This document shows, in pieces, positions 37,835-48,436 of a stretch of 51,985 nt of DNA. The position numbers and the translations under genes are program-made. Origin of the DNA: Acetivibrio straminisolvens JCM 21531 (lineage in GTDB: Bacteria > Bacillota > Clostridia > Acetivibrionales > Acetivibrionaceae); contig NZ_BAVR01000023.1 of NCBI RefSeq assembly GCF_000521465.1, positions 1 to 51,985 of the forward strand, given 5' to 3'. The first letter of the stretch is position 1. Each line of letters opens with the position of its first letter. Below the pieces are notes generated by a model, which ran no database searches, was not told the DNA's origin, and saw only the letters and a program-made list of their open reading frames with translations.

Positions 37835-37878
37835 TATAATATTTTACGAATTAATATATTTGTCTAATGGACAAATAT
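37835..37878 (+). promoter_or_regulatory. Extended -10 promoter with downstream inverted repeat
   Basis: TGCTATAAT gives an extended -10 at 37835-37840. ATATTTGTC (37856-37864) and GACAAATAT (37870-37878) form a 9-base inverted repeat in the early transcript, a possible repressor site for the lipoprotein gene at 37921. Confidence 0.45.
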
Positions 37879-37920
37879 TTAATATCAATACAGCAAAATA
37901 ACACTAGGGGGTAAAAAACA

Positions 37921-39526
37921 ATGAGAAAAATTGCAAGAAAGATATCGATGTTACTGGTTGTTGCACTTTTGGCAGTATCAATGGTGGCATGTACCAGTGA
38001 TGAAATTGCGTTAATTGAGGCATTGGCGAAGACATCAAAAATTACATCCTATGAAGGTAATACAAAGGTTCAGCTGAGCTTTAAAGGTAAAGGATTTTCC
38101 GAAGACACACAAAAGGCAATGGATTTTTTGGCTTCGTATCTTGATGGATTTACACTTGTAGCAAATCAAAAGTATTCATCCAATGAGGAGAGGTCAAAAG
38201 CGAAGATTGCTATGGACGGTAATTTGAGTATGCAAGGGCTGAGCGTAAACTATGGATACTGGCTGGATACGGACATCACAGGTGAGAAGCCTAAGATGAT
38301 ACATATTGTTGAGCTTCCTCCTGCAATTACCCAGCCGGTTTTCACAGCGAACCAAATAGAAAGCAAGAAGTACATTACTATCGATTACGGTGCTTTGCTC
38401 GGTGGGGAAGATTTAGGAATGTCCTTTGACTTAAAGAGCCTGACAAAAGATAGTGTTGAATTGCAAGAGATGTTACTTGACTTTTTCAAAACAGCTGCCA
38501 AAGACTTTGACCCCGGTATGGTGGCAGTAACCAAAAAAGGTTCTGCTGTTACTGACAAAGGGGAAAGTGTTACGGAATACGAATTGAAATTGAATGATGA
38601 GTCAGCAAAGAAACTCTTGCATGCCTTTATAAATGATTTCATATTGCAGGAAGATACAATAGAGTTCGGTAAAAAGTACATGGAAGCAGCTGTAAATATG
38701 TATGATTTCCCTGAAGAGGAAAAGCAAGTGGCTTTGAACGAAATCAATCAAGGTTTGGATGTGTTTGCAACACAGCTTCCTGTATACAGGGACAGTGTAA
38801 CGCAAGTATTTGAAGCAATAAAAGATATTCAATTCTTTGGTGAAAAAGGCTTGACAGTAAAATACTACATAAACAAGGACGGTTACTTTGTAGGAGAAAA
38901 ATCGACTGTTGAATTTGAAATAAGATTGGCGGATTTTGCAGCATTATTAGGCAATGTTATTGATGAAGAAGAAAAAAATGGCGTAATTTATTTTACGATG
39001 GATTTTGAAAATTCAGTTTACAACGTAAACCAAGAAGTATCTGTAGAGATTCCGGAAGTAACTGAAGAAAATTCATTTGATATTTTCAATAACATATTGA
39101 CGGAGGCTCCATCTATTGGATTTAATTCAGGCATTGGTATAGTCGGAAGTCCGTCTTTCGAACTTCCAGCTTTATCCGACGGAATTAATGTTGTTATGAA
39201 CGGAAAAGTGGTATCTTTCCCTGATGTAAAACCTGAAAACATCAATGGAAGAGTACTGGTTCCAATAAGAACCATATCTGAGGAAATGGGCGCTGAAGTA
39301 TCCTATAATGCTGAAACAAAGCAGGTTCTTATTGTGAAGGAAGACATAGAAATTCTGCTGACACTGTTCTCAGGAAGCTTATGTTAACGGAGAATTGGTA
39401 ATGCTCGACGTACCGGCAAACGTTATTGAAGGACGTACAATGGTTCCGTTGAGATTTGTTTCCGAGAATATGGATGCAAAAGTTGAATGGGATGGAAATG
39501 CTAAGATTGTATATATCTATTATTGA
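37921..39526 (+). CDS. Lipoprotein with copper-amine-oxidase-N type domains (one frameshift)
   Basis: About 535 residues after repair. Lipoprotein signal with Cys24 (MVAC). A long central region is of the kind found in uncharacterised clostridial lipoproteins. At the C-terminus sits a copper amine oxidase N-terminal-like domain (NGRVLVPIRTISEEMGAEV, then EGRTMVPLRFVSENMDAKV and WDGNAKIVYIYY), used as a wall or surface-binding module in Clostridia. The frame breaks near 39366: adding two G's (CACTGTTC to CACTGGGTTC) gives LTLGSQEAYVNGELVML and restores the domain to a stop at 39524. GGGGG precedes ATG 37921. Confidence 0.8.
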
Positions 39527-39567
39527 TATGCAAAGTAAATAAAGACCTATAAGTTTTTATAACAGAG

Positions 39568-39606
39568 AGAAAGGATAGCGTTTTTAAAGGCGGTATCCTT
39601 TCTTTA
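39568..39606 (+). terminator. Intrinsic terminator
   Basis: AGAAAGGATA and TATCCTTTCT pair around GCGTTTTTAAAGGCGG, followed by TTATTTG. Confidence 0.7.
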
Positions 39607-39777
39607 TTTGTTTAAATTAATTCTGTTTTTGCTATTATATAGCCGCAATAGATATAAAGCTTTAAAAAACTGAGATTGTTTGGTAAAATGTAAAGGCAGT
39701 ATAAATTTAGTACATCATAAGGCAGTTTCTTAAGCCAATCGCTTATTAAAATTTATTACAAAGGGGGAGAAACAAAA

Positions 39778-42700
39778 ATGAAGAGGGGAAAACCGCAAAA
39801 AGTAATTGCTCTAATGCTGGTCGTAAGTTTCATTGTCAGCAGCTTTGCAGTGACATCCTTTGCTGCTGAGACTGTGAAACCGTATTGTACCAAAGCTTCG
39901 ACGCCGGTTATGGCGGTGAATCTTGGAGGAAACGAAGATGTCACCTATGGCGGAACCAATTTTAAAAAACAGTCGGCCTATGGCAACCTCAAGGTGGATG
40001 TCAAGGGACCTTCCGATTCCGTAAATCCCAGCGGAACAGTCAATGCCTTTTCAATCATTCAGGCGGAAAATTGCGATGAAAACCATGGACTGGAGATTGA
40101 AAACTGTCCGGATGTAGGAGGTACAAAGAATCTGGCGTATATTGCCAATGGAGACTATACAGCATATTATAATGTCTATTTTCCAAAGGGAACAAAAGGT
40201 TTTATAGCAAGGGTTTCGAGTGATACCGAAGGAGGATATATTGAGCTTCGGGTTGACTCAATCTCGGGAGAAGTGGTTGGACGCTGCCTTGTAGAAAACA
40301 CTGGCGGCTGGGAAAAGTATGTAGATGTGTACTGTGAACTTAATAAAAATATTGAAGGTGTACATACTTTATATATGGGTTTTGCCGGGGAAAGGGACGG
40401 CCTTTTTAATGTGAACTGGTTCAGGTTTACAAAGAGCCCGTACGAGCCGGTAATGACAAAAAGCCGTGACGGCGCAGTTGAAGGAGCCTATTTATACAAG
40501 TTCATTGATTTTGGAGAGGAAAGTATTCCTGCGAAATTTAAAGCACATTTTTCAAGTGGTGTGAACGGGACAATAAGTGTAAGACTTGACAGTCCTACAG
40601 GAGAGGTTATAGCAACAGTTGACGGTAAAAGCGGCTCTGGAGAAGTTGAAGGACGTATTATCGAATCTGTTACCGGAATCCATGAATTGTATTTGACCGA
40701 TGATAAAAACGGTACTCTAATATCTAAGGTTGATTGGTTTGTATTTGAACCCATAGCAGAATCTAAAGGAGTATCCGACGGAAACCTTCAAAATCTTGTT
40801 AAAACAAGTGTAAGCGGATACAATGTAAACCTTGAGGCTTCTCTTGATAAAAACAACGTGTACGAAGTATATATTCATCCGGTAGAGTTTCGCGAGATAA
40901 ATCGTCAGATATTCGACCTTTATATAAACGGTACTTTGGTGGATACTATTGATACCGAGGAGTCGGGACTTGATTGGGAGAAAAAAGGACCGTACATCAC
41001 GAAGGTTTTGGATGACGGAAAACTTAGTATCGAGTGTAAGTCCAGACAGGGTAATGTATCGTTGGCAGGCTTGGAAATCAACAAGATAACATATTCCAAA
41101 GCTTTTTCCGATGTAAAAATCAAAGATTGGTTCTATATCCCTGTAATGGAGCTTGCAAGCCAGGGAGTTATATTCGGTAAAGGAAACGATATGTTTAAGC
41201 CACAGGACCATATAATTGGAGAGCATGTGGCATATATGATGTTTAATGTTATGAAAGTGTCCATTGCGGAAAACGACAAGCAATTTAGTCCTGAGAGATA
41301 CAGAAACTTGTCGGATGTACCTCCGAATTATTGGGCATATCCGTATATGAGTGCTTATTACAACTATTTCTTTAGAGAAAAAATGCTAAGATATGATGTT
41401 AACACCCGTGTTCCTTACAGTGCAAAAGAGTATGAGGAGAGCAAAAAGGTAAGACGTGAGGAATTTGCCATGGCAATTATAGGGGCAAGACGCCTTGACT
41501 ATAATGAAGACGGCAGGGTGTTTGTACTGGATCCGTATCTTGAGCCTTCAGCAATGCTGAACAAGTATAAGGATAAGGATGCCGGCAAGGTTACCGATTC
41601 CTTCAGGTATTTTGTGGAGTTGGCTTTGGAGAAGGGATTGATGAAGGGTGACCAATTTGGAAATCTAAACCCGAAAAATCCGGTAACAAGAGGAGAAGCC
41701 GCAGCGTTTATATACAATGCTTTAAATCTTGATGAAAACAATTTTGAAAAGCCAAAGCAAGGGGAAAAACTGTCCGTACCGAGGATAACGGCCAAAAAGA
41801 GAAATATAAATGTGGGAATTCTTATTTTGCCGGCACCGGCATGGGATTCGATAAATAACATAGCAGTAAACGACTCCAATCCCGACTTTACTTTGATGGA
41901 GCTTTTGAACAGGAACATAAACAAGCCTATGGACTGGGAGTTGGTAAATCCCCATCCGCCTGCCTTTAACAAGAGTGAATACAAGGATATAATGCACCTT
42001 AACTCATCCAAGATACCGGGAATCGACAACAGCAGCTACAGCGATTTTTGTGCATATTTTAAGGACTTAAAGAGCGTGGCTCAGGCCCAAACCGACCTTG
42101 AAGCAGATATAACCTATCTTGGTACAGTGGGTTATACCGAAAATATAAATAAGTCTAAGTTCTTCAAATATTGGGAGGTTGACTTGGATGATCCGAATTT
42201 GACACCGGAAATGATTGCAAAAGATTATGACCTTCTCTTCCAGACATCCCACGGTAAAATAACATATTCGAAGGATGTCCAGGATAAGGTTAAAGCATTC
42301 CTTAAAGCAGGAGGCCAACTGTGGTGGGAAAACTGCAAAGGACTTGAAATTGAGTCCGGGGACGGATTTACGGAAGAAGTCAAGTTCGTATCCCTGCATC
42401 CGGGACACAACCGCAAATATCCTCAGATTCCGGTTTTGGACAAAGACGGAAAAATGCACGCACTGTTTGACAATATTTATACAATCAATCCTGAAAAGAC
42501 ATCCCGTGTATTTGCACCGGGCATATACAACAAGAACACAGAAATATCAATGCTGGGTGACGGTGAAGAATGGCTCAACGATGACAACAGGTATCTTGAC
42601 GATTTGCTGCCCGAGGATATTGTAATTCTCAATATTGAGAATACGGATACCGGTGAAATACTACCAAACATGGCGGTAAGAAATATAGATAACGAGGATG

Positions 42701-43652
42701 CACCTGACGGAAGAATAGTAATAACTACAAACGATATCGGATGCGGTATATCAAAGTTTGTAGACCGCGGCGGCGGAAAAGCCGTTGAGGACTACAAGTT
42801 CTGCTACAATCTTTTGGGATGGATGTCAAAGATAGATGTCAGCTTTGATGAGACAACTGCCAACCAGTGGGACGGAGGCAGTGAGTTCTCTGTGGAAGCT
42901 ACATTTACAAACAATGGAGCGAAGAAACAGGTTTATGATGTTACTTACGAGTATGACACCAAACTCTGGAATTTGGTGCCTACCGGCGACTTTAAAAATT
43001 ATAAACAGACTCATCCATGGATTAAAGCCGTAGATGAAAACGGATATCCGAAGAAAATTGAACTTGAACCGAATCAGACAGAAGTGGTAACGTATAAATT
43101 CAACATCAAGAAATCAAATCTCCGCTGTTATGACTTTATAGTGAAGGCGAGTGAATCGGGTGCGAAGTATACCCGTGATATGGCAGAAACACTGTACAGA
43201 CTGAACAATGTAAGGTTGAGGAGCCGGTATTCTCAGGAAGACGGAATAACGGAAGCGAAGCTTCTTTTGATGTGACGATCAATGCACCGGAAGAACCGGA
43301 TAGTGACCTTAGAACCGAGGATTATGAGCTTAACATAAAGATTAAAAAGGATGGAAGCTTTATTGATCCCGAGACCGTTGTAAACAATATTCAGCTCCTG
43401 ACCGATAGAAATACGCCTCCACTGGAAGGTTACAATTACAAGTATTTGGTAGATAATAAAGGTGTGTTGTATCTAAAGGTTATTATAGAGGATACGCTGA
43501 TTACAAAGCCGAGCGAGAAAATTCGCTTGAATGTATCCTTAAAGAATCTTGACGGCGGAAGCTATGAAGTTGTAGGGAAGATAGAAGTAATAGATCCTAT
43601 CTCCCGTCAAAGACTTGCTTTCTCGGATGAGGCGGTTTATAAAGTTAAATAG
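39778..43652 (+). CDS. Large secreted SLH protein with CBM6 modules (one frameshift)
   Basis: About 1290 residues after repair. Signal peptide 1-30. A CBM6-type carbohydrate-binding module covers about 80-220 (IQAENCDENHGLEIE, GGYIELRVDSISGEVVG, LFNVNWFRF), and a second degenerate copy covers about 220-325 (ISVRLDSPTGEVIATV). Three SLH repeats lie internally at about 440-650 (YIPVMELASQGVIFGKGNDMFKP, VTRGEAAAFIYNAL). Next is an alpha/beta domain (DYDLLFQTSHGKITYS, VKAFLKAGGQLWWENCKG) with a DUF4159/glutamine-amidotransferase-like look. The C-terminus is beta-sandwich. The frame breaks near 43214: one G gives NNVRVEEPVFSGRRNNGSEASF. GGGGGAG precedes ATG 39778. A wall-anchored polysaccharide-binding protein; any enzyme activity is unproven. 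Confidence 0.82.
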
Positions 43653-43671
43653 AATGCTGTAAAAACATATG

Positions 43672-43718
43672 TAATCCCTGTGCAATACCTGATTTCATGG
43701 ATATGCACAGGGATTTTT
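43672..43718 (+). terminator. Intrinsic terminator
   Basis: AATCCCTGTGCA and TGCACAGGGATT are perfect complements, followed by T's. Confidence 0.85.
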
Positions 43719-43902
43719 CATAATATTGATGTTATTCTATTAATATTTTTTAAAAAGATATTAAAAATATGTTTCAATCGCTAAATTTTTTAAAAAAAGA
43801 TAAAACTTTTCTTCCAAAAACGACAAATAAGTGATAGAATTCTATATTATATGGATTTCAGAGGCTTATATATTTTTATACGGTGTTGTAAGGGTGGGAA
43901 AA

Positions 43903-44772
43903 ATGTACAAAAGAAAAATTTTTTCAAGAAAGAAAAAAAGGTTGAGGTATGCTCGAATTAGGACATTGGTCATGCTTGCGTTAATTGCCGTATGCAGTGT
44001 TGCTTTTTTTCAGAATAAAGGAAAGAGTAAAGATGAAGAAAAGCTTGTCAACTCTTATGCGATAGGTACAACGGATGAGGCCGATACTGCGAATAACAAT
44101 AGCGTTAATGCAGACAATACACTCATTAACGGCATGAATGAAGATTACACGGATAAAAAAGCAAAGGATGACAGCGAAGAAGAAAAAGAAGATATAAAAT
44201 CAAAGAAAATCGATGATTGGCGTTTGATATTGGTGAATGCGGATAATCCGGTGCCCGATGATTATACTTTTGAACTAACAAGTTTGGATGAATTCCGAAC
44301 GTTTGATTCAAGGGCCATAGGCGACCTTAAAAAGCTTATTGAGGATTGCAGGCGTGAAACCAGGGGCGTCATATGGGTTCAGTCGGGATATAGAGACAGA
44401 AGTGCCCAGGAAAGATTGTATAATGATAAGGTCAAGCAGTATATGGATTCAGGAAAATCAAGAGAAGAAGCTGAGAAATTGGCAGTTACTTCAGTTTCAA
44501 AACCCGGGACAAGCGAGCACGAGATTGGCTTGGCTGTGGATTTCAATTATGCAAATTTTGAGTTTGAGAATACGAAAGCTTTCAAATGGCTTATGGAGAA
44601 TGCCCATAAATATGGGTTTATTTTGAGGTATCCTGAAGGCAAGCAATCGATAACAAAGGTCGTATATGAACCGTGGCATTTCAGATACGTCGGGAAAGAA
44701 CATGCAGAAGTTATAAAATCAAAGGGATTCTGTTTGGAAGAGTATATTGAATATCTGAAAAATCAACAATAA
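43903..44772 (+). CDS. VanY-type D-alanyl-D-alanine carboxypeptidase
   Basis: 289 residues. Basic cytoplasmic start (MYKRKIFSRKKKRLRYAR), one membrane anchor about 22-40, an acidic linker, and a peptidase M15B domain with WVQSGYRDRSAQERLY, the zinc motif SEHEIGLAVD and the second zinc/base motif EPWHFRYVG. It trims D-Ala from peptidoglycan stems outside the membrane. ATG 43903 follows AAGGGTGG; the in-frame start at 43831 has no ribosome site. No van-type regulatory genes nearby, so housekeeping wall remodelling is more likely than glycopeptide resistance. Confidence 0.93.
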   Translation: MYKRKIFSRKKKRLRYARIRTLVMLALIAVCSVAFFQNKGKSKDEEKLVNSYAIGTTDEADTANNNSVNADNTLINGMNEDYTDKKAKDDSEEEKEDIKSKKIDDWRLILVNADNPVPDDYTFELTSLDEFRTFDSRAIGDLKKLIEDCRRETRGVIWVQSGYRDRSAQERLYNDKVKQYMDSGKSREEAEKLAVTSVSKPGTSEHEIGLAVDFNYANFEFENTKAFKWLMENAHKYGFILRYPEGKQSITKVVYEPWHFRYVGKEHAEVIKSKGFCLEEYIEYLKNQQ

Positions 44773-44879
44773 GCCGGAATATGGGTCGGTTTGATACAAG
44801 TATATTTTGGCTAATAAATGTAGAAAAAAGATATGCACTTAGGGTTTAAACGCAGATAGTTCAATTACTTAAATTGATT

Positions 44880-44927
44880 TGCACTAAACTATCCGACTAT
44901 GAAGATATTCCAAGTATCTGGAGATAA
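44880..44927 (+). pseudogene. Ghost 3' end of a dockerin/repeat-protein gene (copy 1)
   Basis: Reads CTKLSDYEDIPSIWR-stop, matching the last residues CTKLSNYDDIPNGWK-stop of the intact gene ending at 51204. As in that gene, it is followed by TAATAATTA-like sequence and a GGTATG hairpin. Nothing upstream keeps the repeat frame. Confidence 0.65.
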
Positions 44928-44952
44928 TAATTAAAAAGAAAAAATAATCACA

Positions 44953-45003
44953 AGCTAAATGGTATGGGCAGTATTTGTACGAACATACTATTTAGCTTGT
45001 TTA
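44953..45003 (+). terminator. Terminator of ghost copy 1
   Basis: AAGCTAAATGGTATG and CATACTATTTAGCTT pair around a 17-base loop; same type as the hairpins at 48984 and 51231. Confidence 0.65.
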
Positions 45004-45101
45004 ACTTTATAAAGAATTTTTCGGAATTGATCTAAAATAATGTACAACTTAGTTATTTTTTCTTAAGGGGATGCATATATATTTTATGGGAGCGTGATAC
45101 T

Positions 45102-45509
45102 TTGGATAAGCATAAATTTGAAATGATAGATAATCATGATTTTGGAATAATAGATTTCTTTGAAGAGGGCAAATGCTATTGTGATTATGAGCCTAAAGAT
45201 TTCAATTGTATTCCTGTTAGTGACAGATATATAGGACCAATAATTAGAAAATATAAGTATGATTTTTCTTTTATGGATACTTATTTCTTGGATTCGACGC
45301 AGCCATCAGCGGGGTTGGCTTATTGTGGAGTAACGATTATTCCACCGGAATCCCTTAAAAAATTTAAGGATATTATTATAGATGCAAATAACCACTATAA
45401 ATCAAAAGAGCTTGAACTTCTTATTGAAAAGATAGATGAGGCTATGAAATTAAACAAACATATGATTCATTACAGCTTAATAGTACATCCATATATGGGC
45501 GATGATTGA
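45102..45509 (+). CDS. Hypothetical protein, 135 residues
   Basis: Acidic, aromatic-rich soluble protein beginning MDKHKFEMIDNHDFGIIDFF and ending IHYSLIVHPYMGDD, with a coiled stretch ELELLIEKIDEAMKLNK. TTG start at 45102 with only a weak site (GGGAGCG) upstream. No family recognised. Small acidic proteins of this kind beside decayed genes are often immunity or orphan accessory proteins, but that is a guess. Confidence 0.5.
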   Translation: MDKHKFEMIDNHDFGIIDFFEEGKCYCDYEPKDFNCIPVSDRYIGPIIRKYKYDFSFMDTYFLDSTQPSAGLAYCGVTIIPPESLKKFKDIIIDANNHYKSKELELLIEKIDEAMKLNKHMIHYSLIVHPYMGDD

Positions 45510-45537
45510 TATGATATTGTGATTTAAATTCCGACAT

Positions 45538-46084
45538 CTTTTAAAGGCTTTAAAATATTGCAATTATCTGATTTGCACAAATAAGAACTTCGGAAATAAC
45601 AATAATAGACTTGTAAAGAAAATTACAAGAGAAAATCCTGATATTATTGTTATGGCGGGAGACGTGGTTAATGCAAAAGATAATGATTTTGAAGTCTTTA
45701 TTAATTTTGCAATTATATTTGTCGGTAATCATGAACAGGATTTAAAACGTGTTTTTTGACACTGAGCAAATTCGGATCATTTTAGGCGGTTTCGATACCG
45801 GTCCATATAACATTTTACTGACTCATAACCCACTCTATGCTGATAGCTATTCTAATTGGGGAGCAGATTTGACCCCGTCTTGGCATATTCATGGAGGCAT
45901 GATAAGAATATCTTTTATCGGCGGATTGCTTTCGCCTGAAAGAGAGTTTTTCCCTAAATATGATACTGGTAAGTACTAAGTTAATAGCAAGACATTAATT
46001 GTAAACAGAGGATTGGGCAACGGTGATTTTGCAATTAGGGTATTCAATCTGCCGGAAATATCGGTAATTACGCTTTTAAATTAG
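45538..46084 (+). pseudogene. Decayed calcineurin-like metallophosphoesterase (YkuE type)
   Basis: Pieces of one gene are readable in different frames: KILQLSDLH, then NKNFGNNNNRLVKKI and ENPDIIVMAGDVV, then VGNHEQD, then ILLTHNPLYADSY, HIHGGMIRI, LLSPEREFFPKYDTGKY, a stop codon in frame, and KTLIVNRGLG. Frameshift after the DLH motif, a large internal deletion after NFA, the loss of the SGH context (PSWH), and the nonsense codon show real decay, unlike the single-G breaks elsewhere in this window. Confidence 0.75.
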
Positions 46085-46236
46085 TCGTATTATGTAATCT
46101 CAAGATGTAAAAGTAGGAAAGGTTATTTTTATATAATATAAAATCCGGCAATAAATCTTTTATATTTTTGCTAATTAATCAAAACTTTTACAAATTCGTC
46201 TGAAAATCAGTGGTTGAATAATTTTAATAATTTTTA

Positions 46237-46283
46237 TTGACATATAGATAATCTACATATATAATATATGTAGATTATCTATA
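46237..46283 (+). promoter_or_regulatory. Promoter overlapped by a 19-base perfect inverted repeat (PadR operator)
   Basis: TTGACA (46237-46242), 17-base spacer, TATAAT (46260-46265). TATAGATAATCTACATATA (46243-46261) is repeated inverted at 46265-46283 with a 3-base centre, covering the spacer, the -10 and the start point. A bound PadR dimer here would block transcription. Confidence 0.8.
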
Positions 46284-46299
46284 TATAGGAGGTCTATAT

Positions 46300-46647
46300 A
46301 TGTCTATTGACAAGAGCCTGATGGCAGGCAGTACGACAATACTTATTTTGAAGCTCCTTGAAGAAAAAGATATGTATGGGTATCAAATGATTGAAACCTT
46401 GGCTCAAAAATCTGACGATACTTTCAATTTAAAAGCAGGCACACTTTATCCTATTTTACACAATCTCAGGGACAATGGTTTTGTTGAATCATATGAAAAA
46501 GAGGAAAGCAATGGTAAGGTAAGGAAGTATTATCATCTTACTTCTAAAGGCAAAAAACATCTTAAGGAAAAACATCAAGAGTGGATTACTTTTTCTTCTG
46601 CAGTCAACAAGATTCTGAATGGAGGGGTAAGCTATGCAACCATTTGA
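46300..46647 (+). CDS. PadR-family transcriptional regulator
   Basis: 115 residues, PadR winged helix: ILKLLEEKDMYGYQMIETL, AGTLYPILHNLRDNGFVESY, GKVRKYYHLTSKGKKHL. AGGAGG (46287-46292) precedes ATG 46300. The gene overlaps the following membrane-protein gene by 14 bases and is preceded by the inverted-repeat operator, so it is an autoregulated repressor of a two-gene operon. Signal unknown; PadR members often sense small molecules or antibiotics. Confidence 0.92.
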   Translation: MSIDKSLMAGSTTILILKLLEEKDMYGYQMIETLAQKSDDTFNLKAGTLYPILHNLRDNGFVESYEKEESNGKVRKYYHLTSKGKKHLKEKHQEWITFSSAVNKILNGGVSYATI

Positions 46648-48001
46648 TGAAATAAAGCAATATAGTAAGACTGTTTGTGATCAAATACGCTGGAAAAAGG
46701 CTCATAATATTGTTACGGAAGAAATTGAAAATCATCTTTGTGATCAAAGAGACGCATATATTTCACAGGGGGAAGATGAAAAAACTGCAACACAGAAAGC
46801 AATATTGCAAATGGGTGATGCAGTTTCCATTGGAAGGGAGCTGGATAAAATTCATAGACCGAAGCCTCAGTGGGCAATGATTGCTTTTACTGCCATGTTG
46901 ATGTTGACGGGTATGATTTCAAACTACTTCATTGATTCTACCGGATACTCTTTGCCCGGATTGGGCCTTGTTTCTTATATTATTGCTTTTTCTGTATTTT
47001 TAATATGTTATTTAATTAACTTCTCTTTTTTGGGCAAATACGTTAAAGAATGCTATTTTGTCACTTTTGCAGCTTTAGTTTTAGGCCTTTTGTTAGGTAC
47101 TCCGGTTGGAGGCAGAATTTGGTTTAGCAGATTGTCTGTAAGTTTTAGCTACCTTTCTTTAATATTACCGCTTGTATATTCATTGCTCGTTTATGCTTTG
47201 CGGCACAAGGGATATACAGGTATTATATTATGCGGTATAGGTTATATTCCCTTTGCAATTATCTTACGACTTGTACCGTCGTCTACCGGTTTTGCTTTGT
47301 TTACGATATCGGCACTTGTTATACTTTGCTTATCTATTGTAAAGGGATGGTTTGGAATCGATAAAAAGAAAGGTTTATTATTTGCTTTTATACCTGCTGT
47401 TATTACTGTTATTGCAGATGTTATACATATAATACGAAATCCTGATTTAATAAACAGATTGCTTATTGCAGTCAATCCATATTCCGACCGGAGTGGAGCA
47501 GGTTATGCTTACTGTCTTATAAGAGATTTGTTGGCGAATTCTAAATTTGCGGGAAAGGGAACCGTACCGGCTCAATTTGGTAGTAATGTTCCCGTGATAC
47601 CTGCTTTTAACACAGACTATATTCTTGCTACATTGACGTACAATTTTGGTTGGATTACATTTGGTGGGATATTAGTTGTTTTTATATCATTTTCTATTCT
47701 TGGATTGTATCATGTTGCTAAGCAAAAAAGTGTTTTGGGAACTTTGGTATCGTTATCGGTAATGCTTACTTTTGATTTGCAAGTGATCATTTATATTATT
47801 TTCAACCTTGGGTATGGGATATTGCCGGCATTATCGTTACCTTTCATTTCATACGGTAAAACAGATCTAATAATAAATTCTGCTTTAATAGGATTTATGC
47901 TTTCAATTTTCAGAACAGGCAGTATTTTTAAAGATAGTATAAAGTCCTCTTTTCATATCTCATATGAAGATGGAAAATTGACAATTGCTTTAAAAAGATA
48001 G
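46634..48001 (+). CDS. HAAS-SEDS membrane protein (FtsW/RodA/SpoVE-like)
   Basis: 455 residues. An N-terminal HAAS domain (about 1-70: EEIENHLCDQRDAYISQGEDEKTATQKAI in the original order) precedes about ten membrane segments. The C-terminal third shows the SEDS family pattern: FNTDYILATLTYNFGWITFGG and LPALSLPFISYGKTDLIINSALIGFMLSIFR. SEDS proteins are peptidoglycan glycosyltransferases in elongation, division or spores. This subtype with a PadR partner and no cognate PBP is known in Firmicutes but not functionally defined. Starts inside the padR end (ATG 46634, GGAGGGG upstream). Confidence 0.8.
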   Translation: MQPFDEIKQYSKTVCDQIRWKKAHNIVTEEIENHLCDQRDAYISQGEDEKTATQKAILQMGDAVSIGRELDKIHRPKPQWAMIAFTAMLMLTGMISNYFIDSTGYSLPGLGLVSYIIAFSVFLICYLINFSFLGKYVKECYFVTFAALVLGLLLGTPVGGRIWFSRLSVSFSYLSLILPLVYSLLVYALRHKGYTGIILCGIGYIPFAIILRLVPSSTGFALFTISALVILCLSIVKGWFGIDKKKGLLFAFIPAVITVIADVIHIIRNPDLINRLLIAVNPYSDRSGAGYAYCLIRDLLANSKFAGKGTVPAQFGSNVPVIPAFNTDYILATLTYNFGWITFGGILVVFISFSILGLYHVAKQKSVLGTLVSLSVMLTFDLQVIIYIIFNLGYGILPALSLPFISYGKTDLIINSALIGFMLSIFRTGSIFKDSIKSSFHISYEDGKLTIALKR

Positions 48002-48041
48002 CTGATTATTATGAGTATAATAGTAGTTTAAAAAGATTATT

Positions 48042-48212
48042 AATATTGCATTGAAATATGGTTATAACTCATTTGATGCTTTTACAAGGGCATTTAAAAA
48101 GCTGCATGCTGTGACTCGTAATGCTGTAAGAGAAAATGGTGTGCAGCTAAAGGATTTTCCGCTGATATCCCTTCAAATTGCAATTCTTGCATTGAACGTT
48201 ATCCAGGGCTAG
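48042..48212 (+). pseudogene. Remnant of an AraC-family regulator
   Basis: Reads NIALKYGYNSFDAFTRAFKKLHAVTRNAVRENG and onward to a stop at 48210, the second helix-turn-helix and linker of AraC regulators that carry a GyrI-like effector domain. No start, no first helix-turn-helix and no effector domain remain. Confidence 0.65.
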
Positions 48213-48436
48213 GACATAAAATTAAAAATGAGCTGTGGGTGCCGATTGCTTGAAGGTAATTTGCAAATATTATAGGAATATATTATAATTATTATAAGAG
48301 ATTATTGAGGTGGAAACAGGAATCTAATTTAAACATGTAAAAGGTGATTCGGAAAACAGCTATTCTGCAAAGATAGAAAAATTGCGTTTTGGACAAGGTT
48401 ATAGCCAAGCACTGAGAAAGGTAAAGGAGACAGGCA

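Noticed and set aside
43903..44772. Glycopeptide resistance locus around the VanY-type gene
   Set aside because: No vanS/R, vanH, vanA or vanX nearby, and ddl at 9658 is of the ordinary type.
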